DNA from: Girardinichthys multiradiatus
Taxonomy: Eukaryota > Chordata > Actinopteri > Cyprinodontiformes > Goodeidae
Assembly: GCF_021462225.1 (NCBI RefSeq)
Contig: NC_061794.1
Location: forward strand, 40,734,914-40,798,913
Reading direction: 5' to 3'
DNA: 64,000 bases
Position 1 is the stretch's first letter; each line of letters starts with the position of its first letter. Shown here piece after piece: positions 1 to 10,668 of this stretch. Under the pieces are notes generated by a model. The model was not told the DNA's origin. It saw only the letters and a program-made list of their open reading frames with translations, and did not search any database. The translations under genes and the position numbers were made by a program.

Positions 1-1990
1 GACAAACAACTCAGTTTTGTCCACCTGAAGCCTGATAAAGGGCTCGTAAAAGGCTGTGTGATGAAAACGGTGGTAAATGTTTTAGTCTGGAACAAGATCT
101 GCTTTATTAACCTGCTTGTTTTAAATTAAAACAATGGTTTCGCAATGGCTTGTTTATCTGTATGTTAAGAGTGAAACACTGAGAACAAGGAAATTAGAGA
201 TGGCTGGGTAGTTTTCTACTTAGTTGAGGCACTTGGCAACAAGTCAGTGAACTGGCCACTACCTGTCCTTGCCCCACCCTCTCTGTGCATTGTAGCTTTG
301 CTTCTGCGTCATGGTTTTCATTGCCAGCAATTGACTGCTACTTCCCTTCTTGTTTCCTCTTGTAGTGACTGGAGACAAACAAACTATCCTCTATTCTTCC
401 AAGCAACGGAGAGAACAGGATTAATCTCGTATGTCTGCAGGTGAGCCTGTTAGTCAGAGGCATGCGATGCAGAGGCAGCATTTTGAGTGCATGCGTTGTT
501 GTTGTTTCACGCATCCATGTAGCTTGGATTATAGATCAGATAACTAGTGTGGGTGTGTTGGAGGAAAAAGAATGACTGAGAAGTGCCTAGGTTCTTTTTT
601 TCCCAGAGTTTTTCTGTTTAATCATTTGCTACTGCTCGCTTTCCCTCCTTCGTCTACAGCCCTTATTTCAGCTTTTTCAACAAGACGAACCAGATTTCAC
701 AAATCTGAATCTAAAACCATCCCAGAGTTCATGCTGGCAGTCAGTGGTGGTTTTCGCCCTGGGCAAAAGCCCTTCTATGTCCCCCTTTTTGTTTTAACAA
801 ACTGAGTGAATGTTTAGCTGATTAACCTGTAATCAGTGTAGAATAACATCAATTTAAGTTTGATCAGTCTATAAACAGTGGTTTTCTTGCTTGACTCAAT
901 CTAAAATGTGTTTATGCTTTTGATTTTTTACAAAAAGAATGAAGGGTTCTGTTTTAAAGTTTCTCTCATTATTGTAAAATAATCCAGTTCAGGTTTTACT
1001 AATCTATATAATTTAGATTTTTAACTAGAGTAAATGCTGCCTGGAGTCCACAAAAACAGTCAAATAGTCCTTTAATTTATTAATGTGAATCCTAAATCAG
1101 CTACCAACTTCAGGATCATTAGCAAGGCACAGTGTTTGCCCATATTCTCTTACAGTGTTTAGACTATACAGAACTCAGGAGCACAGACACTTCATGTTGA
1201 CTGAATATGCAAATAAGCAGTAGAAAATATGTTCAGAGGGGCAAATGACAGAAACCTTTCTAAGCTGTTCTGCTGGCCCCTGACACAGTATTGCCCTGGG
1301 CCATATTGAGCCATATTGATATCAAAAACAGCTGCTGACCTGAATCATAAGCTATGAATCAGATACCAACTTCAGTGTCATCAGTCACCCATCATGTAAG
1401 GCAATCTCTTCTTGTCCTCACCACAAGGGGACACCCATTCCCATTGACTGGACATATAAATAAGTAATAGATGATGAATTCATGCTATATGATGACATTT
1501 CTTTGTTTGGCTGGTGCCTCCACCCAGGCAGTGCCATCTTGGCAAAAAGCCATAGCACCCATATCAAAGATCATCACTGCTGGTGATCCCTTACAGAGTT
1601 TGAAATACTGACAAGCTGCGCTGGACCCTCATCTTGTTCCAACCAGAAACAAAGTTGCTCAATGTGCCCTTAACTTATTCAGTGAAACACAGAGGTGTAG
1701 GACTGTTCTGCTTTCAGATGTTAAGGCCTTCAAATGAAGCAGCTTTTAGCTTTGATGTTACCTCTAATGCTCTTTAAGGTGCAGTATTCTAAATATTTTT
1801 GATTCAGCTATCCCATCTGAAACAGAGAACCCATGTAAAACTCTGATGTGAGTAAATACCATGCATTTCTGAGTCATCATATTGTGGGTGTTTGGTTGAT
1901 GCATAACTCACATCTACAGACAGAGTGTAAATGACCGTTTTCATCCACAAAAGTATGCATGTCTATACAACCCCATCCCCTTCAACAAGA
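1..1990. other. No confident gene; possible splice-flanked fragments
   Basis: I see no convincing coding gene here. On the plus strand there is a short segment (about 366-440) with a pyrimidine-rich acceptor before it and a CAG/GTGAGC donor after it, and another good acceptor at about 656. The frames they open are short, do not join cleanly and match no family I recognise. Bases 1-72 are open and end at a GTAAAT donor-like site. These could be exons of a plus-strand gene continuing to the left of the window, or chance. Confidence 0.2.
1030..1700. repeat. Interspersed repeat related to 16.2-16.4 kb
   Basis: A phrase around 1355-1380 (AATCAGATACCAACTTCAG and following bases) recurs with changes at about 16265-16290. 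In both places it is followed by a segment with TTCTTTACAGTG-like or TCTTACAGTG-like words and a CCCTGGGC word. This looks like two old copies of one non-coding interspersed repeat. I cannot see terminal repeats or coding potential, and the boundaries are approximate. Confidence 0.35.
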
Positions 1991-2189
1991 TTATGTTATG
2001 TTTGACTAAAATAATTTGGTTTAAAGTTACTGCAAATTTAGTTTGTATTCATCCCCATTTGCTTTGAAACTCAATAAAATTCAGTGCTACAAATTTCTTT
2101 TAGAAGTCACCTAGTTGCTGAATAGTCTACTTGTATGCAATTTAATCTCTGTAAACACAGGTTTGCTGGAGAACATCAGGCAACAGCAT

Positions 2190-2990
2190 TATGAGGACCA
2201 TAGAACACAGCAGACAGTTCAGGGCTAAAGCTGTGGAGAGATTTTAAAGTAGGGTTATGATATAAAACGGTATCGCAAGCTTTGACCATCTCATGGAACA
2301 CCGCAACCCACTATCTAATAATGAAAGAGTATGCCACTGCAAACCTTCAAAGACATGTCTGTTCACATGAATGCACAAGCCTGGCAACATGAGCATTAAT
2401 CAGAGAAGCAGCCAAGTTGCTTACTGTAACGGCAGAAGTCCATAGCCCAGGTGTGACAATCTGTGAACAGAAAATTTTGTAAAAGTCTCCAAACTCTAGT
2501 CATATTTAAAAGTTCAGCTCAGGTTGGGAATCTGTTGACTAGTATTTGTGAACTCCACATCTCTGGTCTTAATGAAAGAATAGCAAGAGGAAACCCACTG
2601 TTGAAGGAAAGACATTTGCAGTTTGCCACAAGCCGTGTAGGGTCACACTAAACGCGGAAGAAGGTGCTCTGGTCAGATAAGACCAACAGATTCACATGCA
2701 AAATAATATGTGTTGGAAAAGTAGCACTACACATAACCCTGAACACCATCCCCACCGTGAAACATGCTGGTGGCAGCACCATGCTGTTATAGTGCTTTTG
2801 AAGGGAAAATGTATAGAGCTAAATACAAGCCTGGAACAGAGGCTGCAAAAGACTTGAGACTAGGGTGAAGGTTTACCATCCAGCAGGACAACAACCCAGA
2901 ACATACAGCCAGAGCTACAATGGAATGGTATAGCTACAAATATCTACAATTTGGTTAGCTGGGCTGCACACAAAAGCAAGCTACACTTTT
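2190..2990 (+). pseudogene. Tc1-like transposase relic
   Basis: The plus strand keeps scattered pieces of a Tc1-type transposase in several frames. One segment reads GNPLLKERHLQFATS (about 2590-2632). Next come a WSDKTN motif holding the first catalytic Asp (about 2670), a TVKHAGGSTM-like segment (about 2755-2785) and an IQQDNNPEH segment holding the second Asp (about 2878-2905). Stops and frameshifts break the reading frame throughout. I could not find clear terminal inverted repeats. It is an old, inactive copy. Confidence 0.75.
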
Positions 2991-3009
2991 ATTAAGGCAC
3001 TGTATTTTT

Positions 3010-4310
3010 GATAAAATGGTTATTACAGCATCTATGCTATTTACATGATTATAACAGGCACCATTTGTTGTCAAGAATTATTTAATCTCCTGCTTAAATG
3101 AACATGTTTCATATTTACATATTTTTTACAGATTCCACTGAGAGATGGATTTTACCAGAAGTGCCCCCTTTGGAAGCTGGTTCCAGATGGTGGCTTAGAG
3201 TAATGTCATCTGTCTAGCACCATTTGAAATCAGTGTTCTTTGGGTGGGAAGGTTTTCACTGGACTGGAAGCAGCAGCAACAGGCAGGTTGTGCCTTTCAG
3301 GTATGCAGTAGGAACATAAGAAACATATCCAACTCTTCAAGCCCCTTTGTCCTCTATCCCAGGTTGACTGATTTCTTTTGGTGTTCAGAGTCCGTTTCTC
3401 TTTCTAGCACCATCTGAAATCGGTTACAGTGAAGGACAGATATCATCTTACCTCGAGGAGGAAACTCGGCTGCAATGTACTCCTTGGATTGGGTGGAGTG
3501 AAACTTTGACATCAAGGTTTTAAACTAAGAAAAGCAACATTGTTGTGTGTGTTTATAGGGGGGGTCTAATTCAAAAGTTGTAATTAAGCAACATCTTCTT
3601 GTAATAAAGAATGGTTTTAATAAGCGAGATAAAATGTCACGCCACTTAAACTAAGCTTTTGTTCGTTTTATCCACAAGGTGGCAGTATAATGTTGGAAGA
3701 TTGAAGTTCAATGAGCTTAAAATAGACCACATACAAATCATTTTAAACTGTATAACCCGATCTAAGAAATAAATTGGACCTGGTGTGTTATTACTCAATG
3801 TATCTATTGAAAAGCATGTTTCAATCACTGTCCTTTTCCATAATTTCATTATCTGCAAACATGGTGCTGGGACAAGTGTCACATCAGTTGACCATAAGTT
3901 TAAATCTGCTGAAGTAAACCTGCTAAAGGTAATTTTAACTACATTGCTGTTTATAAATCAGTCAGTTTCAGAGACTATCAAAAATTAGTCTGAAGGATGT
4001 TTCCTTTCTTTTCATTATTAGAATGATCTACAACATTTAATCCCCCTTGAATTGAATTAAAGGAAGGACCTTAATGATTAGAAGATCAATAAACAAGAGC
4101 TAATAACTAAGAGTCAATAAATTATCAATTAAATGACCTAAGTCAAAGAATCTTTCACTTATAAAGATGAACAACACTAATAAATAAACTACTACTAAAA
4201 GGCACATTTGTTGACACCTAACAGTTGATCAACAGTACCTTGCCATTGCGAGGCTTCAAACAGGATGTTCTCAGACGGAAGAGCCCACTGTGGTTAGTGT
4301 CATCAGCAGG
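3010..4310. other. Non-coding stretch, nothing recognised
   Basis: Only short unsupported frames occur on either strand. There are no splice-flanked SCR-like exons, no transposase or reverse transcriptase motifs and no simple repeat of note. The stretch lies between the Tc1 relic and an L2 tail. Confidence 0.4.
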
Positions 4311-4314
4311 TTGC

Positions 4315-5152
4315 AACATTCTCACACTACTCTCCAATTTTGCATTATTTGCTGTTATTTCAGCTTTTAACTTTGTTCTCTCTATTTTCTCTTCCTAGAA
4401 GCTACACCTGGCCTGACTCTGTGTCTACCTGTGACACCTTTCTGGAGAGGGGCATCGTCCAAGCTTCTGCTGGCAACAACTTAATGCTCACCTTCTACAG
4501 ATGATCCATTTGGCCCTGTCTTTTAGTGTTTAACCCTTTCTCTCTCCTAGACATGGAAATTGACTGAGCTTTTACTGTAACTAACTCTATGTGCTCTCTT
4601 TCAGACTAACCTTGAAAACTGGCTCAGAGTTTATCTGTTCTTTCTTTCTAGGTGAAACGACTAAAGGAGCTACATCCATTAACATTTACTTTTCCTTCCC
4701 ATAGAAAGTACTCCTGGATCAGTGCTTCTTTGTTCTCTTTGTGTCTCTGCTCTGTTCTCTCAAACCCCCAGTCGGTCGTGGCAGATGGCCGCTCACACTG
4801 AGCCTGGTTCTGCTGGAGGTTTCTTCCAGTTAAAAGGGAGTTTTTCCTCTCCACTGTCGCTACATGCATGCTCAGTATGAGGGATTGCTGCAAAGTCAAC
4901 GCCAGTGACTGTCCACGGTCTCTACATGCTCATCCGGGAGGAGTGAATGCTGCAAGTCACTGACTGGATGCAATCTGCTGGGTTTCCTTAGATAGAAAAA
5001 CTTTTTATCCAATTTGAATAAATAACTAACTCCGACTGCACTGTTCAATGATTAGGATTAATTGGAATGTATGAACCTGACTGTTGTGAAGTGCCTTGAG
5101 ACATGTGTTATGAATTGGCGCTATATAAATAAAACTGAATTGAATTGTAGAA
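4315..5152 (+). mobile_element. 5'-truncated L2-type LINE, 3' UTR only
   Basis: This segment is closely similar to 51380-52103 plus 53733-53813, the 3' non-coding part of the L2 LINE further right. The shared text runs from a TTCTCACACTACTCTCC word through to an AATTGAATTGTAG tail. No reverse transcriptase codons remain, so it is a typical 5'-truncated (dead on arrival) insertion. The copy here shows the pre-insertion sequence of the site where a Tc1 element landed in the other copy (GGAATGTATGAACC here). Confidence 0.85.
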
Positions 5153-5579
5153 CGAGCCTACTTCCTTCTGAGAATTTCTAATCACCTTCCTCACAATAAA
5201 AGATTATTTTTTATTCATTGAAATACAGTATTTGTAATGGGAAAGGGTAGTGCAGGTTTAAGTCAACTGCCAGAAATACAACAAAATACAATTCTTTGAC
5301 TATTTCATTCATATAAGGGCAGAGCCAGTGCAATATTTAGGGAAAGCGCTTTTCAAACATTCCTATGAGATCTGAGTCAATTCCAGTGTTTAAAAGGTAT
5401 TGCTATTTAACTCGACAGTAGTTAAAAATAAAACCTGAATCAATTTGATATAGAAACTTATCTTGTATGACTTATGTAACTTATTCTTTCAAACTATACG
5501 TAGTTTGACTCAGTGATATAATACTGAGATAAAGTAACAAGTAGGCATCAAAGCATTTAAAATACTGTATAAGGACACA

Positions 5580-5854
5580 TGACAAAAAACAACACTTGGC
5601 TTCTTTTCAGTCAGGCATATCAAGTTTGCGTATTTTTTCAGGCACTATGGATTGTTCACCAGATCATACCGTTTTCTTCAGTCTGAACCTTTAAGACCAC
5701 TTGTTTGATCAGCTATTATAAATACAAAATCAGTCTGTGACATAAACAATTTCCTTTAGTTATACGATTGCAAACATTTCTGTACAACTATTTCTTACAA
5801 TGCCAAGCTTGAAACTAAAATAAAAAATTGAGATTTTGAATGTATCTTTAACAA

Positions 5855-5892
<38 letters not shown>

Positions 5893-6240
5893 AAAACTTA
5901 AAGACAACCTGTGAATCTGGCTACAAAGGCTAAGCTTGACTGTGCTGCGCTGCTTACATCTAAAATCAATGTGGCAAGAAACATTCAAACAGGAAGTGGT
6001 TATGACTGGCCTATCAGAACAGCATGTTTTTATCTCTTGGCTTTAGAAAGCCACATAAAAGAAGAAACGGGGACAGAGCTTCATCTGCTTCTGTCCCAGG
6101 ATCCCACTAAGTTCATAAACTCCAGATTGCACATGAAGGACAGGTTCATTCCCAGATTAGAGGACAGTCCTCTTCTTGAGATGATGTGTTTACATCAAGT
6201 AATTTTGGACCAACAGGACTGTGATGCTTACTGTGGAAAA
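5580..6240 (-). other. Putative 3' terminal exon region of SCR gene B
   Basis: On the minus strand an acceptor (TTTTCCACAG) is followed at once by TAA at 6230-6228 and then by a GCATCACAG word and 3' UTR-like sequence. The same layout occurs for gene A, where an acceptor is followed by TGA and the same GCATCACAG word at 36199. The sequence below it (towards 5580) is similar to 20450-20960 and to about 35930-36200. I infer the stop-codon exon and 3' UTR of gene B. The plus-strand frame at 5911-6291 is a shadow and is not called as a gene. Confidence 0.5.
5855..5892. repeat. (CTAT)n microsatellite
   Basis: About nine uninterrupted CTAT tetranucleotide units. Confidence 0.95.
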
Positions 6241-6429
6241 AAAAAAACAACACAAATAACAATCACTACACAACTTTTAGACAACATGTAGGTCAGATTT
6301 TGAACCTGCAAATTGCTATTTAATGTGGAAGAAAAAAAAAGAGCAGCAAAATACTGAAGACTATTGACAGTGAGCACCACTGCAGACAAACTTTAAATAA
6401 TTACATTCTTTTAGATTTTTTTTTTTATT

Positions 6430-7135
6430 AAGTTTAATTTGAAGGCTTTTCTTGTTCTTATTGGTCAACAATAGTTCTTGAACTTAGAAGTCACTCATGG
6501 CTACCATTTTACCCCACCTCTGCTTCACTGCTGAATTATGGACACTGATTTTAACAGAGGCAAGCAAGGCTCGCAGTGATTTAGATGTTGTTCTGGGTTC
6601 TTTTGTGACGTATGGATAAGTCATCAATGTGCTTTTAAGTCATTTTGGTTGGATTGCCATTTCTCTGAAAGTTCACTAAATTCTGAGTTGTTCCTATTGT
6701 TGATAATGTACAAAAAGCCTTAGAAATTGCATTGTGAACTAAACTGTGCATAAAATGTGACTTGGATAGATTTTCCACTATTAAATAAAATCATAACTTG
6801 AAAACTGCTATATGCGTTTATGTACAATGCTGATATGAATGCAAGTGTGTAAACAGTACCTCATAAATGTGAGTACACCCCTCACATTTTTACACAGCTT
6901 GTGTAACTGTAAATTTGCTGTCCCCTCAAAATAACACACACCCATTGAGATCTAAAACACTGGCAACAAAATGTCCAAACTTTTTTCAATCTGTGCACAA
7001 TTAGCCATTTTCCCTCTCCAGTGTCATGTGACCTGTTAGATCTCAGGTGTGAACTGGAAGCAGGTGTGTTAAATTTGGTGTTATCGCTTAAATATGTCTG
7101 TGTCTGTGTGTTTTGTGTGTGCACGCACACGCATG
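6430..7135. mobile_element. Decayed DNA transposon fragments
   Basis: Two stretches read like broken non-autonomous fish DNA transposons. One, at about 6520-6760, contains a GTTGTTCTGGGTTCTTTTGT word typical of a common fish element. The other, at about 6860-7080, starts with a GTGAGTACACCCCTCAC word resembling a terminal repeat. No transposase domain is intact. They lie between the terminal exon of gene B and the next Tc1 relic, where gene A has a different segment. Confidence 0.45.
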
Positions 7136-7179
7136 TTTACATAAAAAAAAAAAAATTTATGAAAATGTTCCAATATTTT

Positions 7180-8395
7180 TGTCACCTATTTCAGAAAGTC
7201 ATAGTCACTTATTATATGGATTCATTACATAGAGTGAAATAAATTAAAGCTTAGTTCTTTTGGTTTGATGACTATGGCTTCCAGATAATAAAACCCAAAA
7301 TTAGGTGTTTCAGAAACTTAAAATATTACATTAGATTAATAAAAAAAGGATATTTGAAACTTAAACATCATGTTCTGAAAAACATCCCCATTACTAAGTA
7401 CTCAATACTTGGTTGGGGCTCCTTTTGCATGAATAGCTGCATCAATGCGGTGTGGCATGGAGGTAATCCACCTGTGGTTCTGCTGACGTTAATGGAAGCC
7501 CAGGTTGTGTTTTGATAGCAGCCTTTAAGTCATCGGCATTGTTGAGTCTGGTGTCTCTCATCTTCCTCTTGACAATCCTTCATTAATTCTCTATGGAGGT
7601 TCAGGTAAGGCCAGTTTGCTGGTCATTCAAGCAAAATCACACAGTGATCATTAAACCAGCTTTTGGTACCTTTGGCAGTGAGGGCAGATGCCAAGTCTTG
7701 CAGCATCTCCATAAAGCTCGTCAGCAGAAGGAAACAAGAAGTGCTCTAGAATTTCCTGGTAGATGGACTATGAAAGTTGAAAAACACAGTGGAGCAGCAC
7801 CAGCAGATGACAGGTGCCCCAGATCACACTTCAAGCAACATGGATTCTGTGCCTCTCCACTCTTTCTCCAGACTATGTGACCTTAATTTCCAAACTCATT
7901 TCATCTGAGCCACTATGCAGAGAATTGTCTGTGTGTAATGGCTCTTATCAGCACCTTTGTGAACTTTCCCATATTCTTAAATTGATTTTGTTATCAGTTA
8001 TCCCTGTTGCTGGTACACCTTTTCCCACCACACCTTTTCCCTTCTCCCAACTCTCTGAAAATGCTTTGATACAACACTGAACAACCAGGCTCTTTAGCAA
8101 TTAGCTTTTGTGGCTTACCCTCCTTGTGAAGGTTGTCAATGACTGTCTTCTGGACATCTGTCCAGTCAGCAGTCTTCCCCATGATTTTCTAGCCTATCAT
8201 CCAGACTGAGCTACTACTTAGAGGCTCAGGAAACCTCTGCAGGTTTTAGTTAATTAGCTGTTCATGAGTTTCCAATATTTTGCTTTCTGTTTACCGCATT
8301 TTTTCACACCTGCCTAAAACATTTGCACAGTTTTGAAGGGAATGAAAAAATGTTGACCTTTTTCACAATATTCAAATTTTTCACCCCATCAACAC
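7180..8395 (-). pseudogene. Tc1-like element relic in the gene B 3' intron
   Basis: The minus strand at 8182-7994 begins a transposase-like N terminus (MGKTADWTDVQKTVIDNLHKEGK region) of the kind that precedes a helix-turn-helix domain. The plus-strand text at 7400-7740 is the antisense of the C-terminal half, followed by a left terminal repeat near 7190-7300. Stops and frameshifts are frequent. The same element, equally decayed, sits at about 36660-37600 in the matching intron of gene A, so it was probably present before the tandem duplication. Confidence 0.65.
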
Positions 8396-8406
8396 ATGCA
8401 CACGTA

Positions 8407-9828
8407 CACTCACCGGCCTTTTTATTAGGTACACCTTGCTAGCACCGGGTTGGACCCCTTTTGTCCAGAACTTCCTTAATCCTTTGTGGCATAGATTCAA
8501 CAAGGTACTGGAAACATTCCTCAGAGAGTTTGGTCCATATTAACATGATAGCATCACACAGATGCTGCAGATTTGTCAGCTGCATCCATGATGCGAATCT
8601 CCCGTTCCACCACATCCCAAAGGTGCTCTATTGGATTGAGATCTGGTGACTTTGGAGGCCATTTGAGTACATTGAACTCATTGTCATGTTCAAGAAACCA
8701 GTCGGAGATGATTCGTGCTTTATGACATGGTGCGTTGCCCTGCTGGAAGTAACCATCAGAAGATGGGTACATTGTGGTCATAAAGGGATGGACATGGTCA
8801 GCAACAATACTCAGGTTGGCTATGGTGTTGACATGATGCTCAATTGGTACTAAGGGGTGCAAAGTGTGTCAAGAAAATATCCCCCACACCATTACAACAC
8901 CAGCACCAGCCTGAACCGTTGATACAAGGCAGGATGGATCCATGCTTTCATGCTCGTCGTCTTTCGCTTTATCCGGGACCGGGTCGCAGGGGCAGCAGAC
9001 TCAGCAGAGACGCCCAGACGTCCCTCTCCCCAGACACCTCCTCCAGCTCCTCCGGGGGGAGCCCAAGGCGTTCCCAGGCCAGCCAAGAGACATAGTCCCT
9101 CCAGGGTGTCCTGGGTCGTCCCCTGGGCCTCCTCCCGGTGGGACGTGCCTGGACCTCCTGACGAAGGCGTCCAGGAGGCATCCGGTATAGATGCCCGAGC
9201 CACCTCAACTGGCTCCTCTCGATGTGGAGGAGTGCTTTCATGCTGTTGATGCCAAATTCTGAACCTATCATCCGAATGTCGCAGCAGAAATAGAGGCTCA
9301 TCAGACCAGGCAAAGTTTTTCCAATCTTCTACTGTCCAATTTTTGTGAGCCTGTCCAAATTGTAGCCTCAGTTTTCTGTTCTTAGCTGACAGGAGTGGTG
9401 TGGTCTTCTGCTGCTGTAGCCCATGCGCCTCAAGGTTCGAATTCTTGTGCATTTAGAGATGCTCTTCTGCATGCCTTGAGTGGTTATTTGAGTTACTGTT
9501 GCCTTTCTATCAGCTCAAACTAGTCTGGCCCACTGCAGCTCACTGGATATTTTCTCTTTTTTTGACCATTCTCTGTAAACCCTAGAGATGGTAGTGCGTG
9601 AAAATCCCAGTAGATTTCTGAAATAATCAGACCAGCCCGTCTGGCACCAACAACCATGCCACGTTCAAAGTCACTTAAATCCCCTTTCTGATGCTCGGTT
9701 TGAGCTGCAGAAGATCGTCTTAACCATGTCTCCTAAATGCATTGAGTTGCTGCCGTGTGATTGGCTGATCAGAAATTTGCGTTAACAAGCAGTTGGACAG
9801 GTGTACCTAATAAAGTGGCCGGTGAGTG
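8407..9828 (-). mobile_element. Tc1-like element with TIRs and TA duplication
   Basis: The ends are inverted repeats: CACTCACCGGCC... at 8407 and its complement ...GGCCGGTGAGTG ending at 9828. Each is flanked by TA (8405-8406 and 9829-9830), the Tc1/mariner target. The minus strand carries a broken transposase. The N-terminal part (9452-9245) has WSDEPLF with the first catalytic Asp. The C-terminal part (8862-8554) has FQQGNAPCHK, where the usual second Asp is Gly (QQGNA), and SPDLNPIEHLWD with the final acidic residue. A 278-bp LINE piece splits the two parts. Inactive. Confidence 0.9.
8955..9232 (-). mobile_element. RTE/Rex3-like LINE 3' fragment nested in Tc1
   Basis: The minus strand reads the C terminus of a fish LINE polyprotein (LLHIERSQLRWLGHLYRMPP ... 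SLLSLLPLRPGPG then stop). A longer sense copy occurs at 42300-42970. A 12-bp direct repeat, TGCTTTCATGCT, flanks it at 8943-8954 and 9233-9244, which fits a target-site duplication. It interrupts the Tc1 transposase, so it arrived after the Tc1 element. I assign the clade as RTE/Rex3 from the RT motif of the longer copy; that assignment is less certain than the LINE call. Confidence 0.85.
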
Positions 9829-9835
9829 TATATGC

Positions 9836-10320
9836 CTGTTTACCATTCACAGCTCCAGCACCGCACTGTTTCACTCCACTCCACTTGACCTCGGTCTGCT
9901 GTTGTGTTTCTTTTGACTCACTGACAGCTGGAAGTGTGGTTTGAAGCCCCACCTCCAGCCGCTAGGATCATGTGCCGTTTCATACCCGTGCGACCAAAAT
10001 CCTGAATATTGAAGTCTCCTCTGATGCACACAAAAGCCCGCAGCTCATTGTTGCACCAAAGGTTAGACTTGCTGGTTGCTTGTGAGGATTTCATGGCTTG
10101 CATGTAGTGTGGCGAGTTTGGAAAATGCTCGTTATATTTTCGGGCTCACTGACTCATGGCTGAAAACGCCCATGGCCATGGCGTGAACGGCAGTCTGTTC
10201 ACGTCACATTTCAGCTCTGCTCAGTCCCAAAAGGACCCGCTGGAAACGGTTGCAAAACAGGCTGAGTTGATTGGAGAGCAGCTGTCCAAATCTGGCTCGA
10301 TCTGCAGATATCTATACATC
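9836..10320 (+). other. GC-rich segment with an unassigned reading frame
   Basis: Base composition rises sharply relative to the neighbours. From 10156 the plus strand opens with MAENAHGHGVNGSLFTSHF and continues with a hydrophilic, helix-like segment (LETVAKQAELIGEQLSKSG) to about 10300. After that the frame runs into AT-rich sequence of different character and stops at 10383. It looks like a 5' UTR plus first coding exon, or a 3'-truncated retrocopy of a cellular mRNA. I do not recognise the protein. No clear splice donor follows the plausible part. It occupies the place where the C-terminal exons of gene B would be expected. Confidence 0.35.
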
Positions 10321-10668
10321 TCTTCTTTTTGCATCACATTTACTTTTGTGTTGCTGTTTCATAGAGATGCAAAGTTAAAATAAATGAAATAGCCTAAAGT
10401 TTTAACTGTTCAGATTTCCCTAGGATTTATGTCACCATCTGGATTTTAAAAGATATTAAAATTGTTTAGTGTCTGCAGCTGAAGATGACCGTTAATCACA
10501 TCCGTGATGACTTAATACCAAGAAATAAGTAGAGTGTTATCTCTTCATTACAGCCAGTTAGTCAACAAAATTGAACACCTTTGATGAAACAGGAAATTTC
10601 AAAAGTTGAGATCTTCCTGTGAAGATTGCAGGATCTCTGTAAAATGTAAAGGTGAATTTGAAACTCAC

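Noticed and set aside
5911..6291. 126-codon plus-strand frame
   Set aside because: It lies antisense over a region conserved as the 3' UTR/terminal exon of the SCR genes; the frame is not kept in the copies at 20.9 and 36.1 kb.
7085..7140. TG-rich run considered as a Z-DNA or regulatory element
   Set aside because: It is a short, imperfect simple repeat without other support.
8892..9452. 186-codon minus-strand frame
   Set aside because: It is a chance fusion of a Tc1 transposase piece with sequence of a nested LINE insertion in another frame, not a gene.
9918..10103. Minus-strand frame with a GDFN-like phrase, considered as an endonuclease piece
   Set aside because: Only four residues match the endonuclease motif, the rest does not, and the opposite strand has a better protein-like frame next to it.
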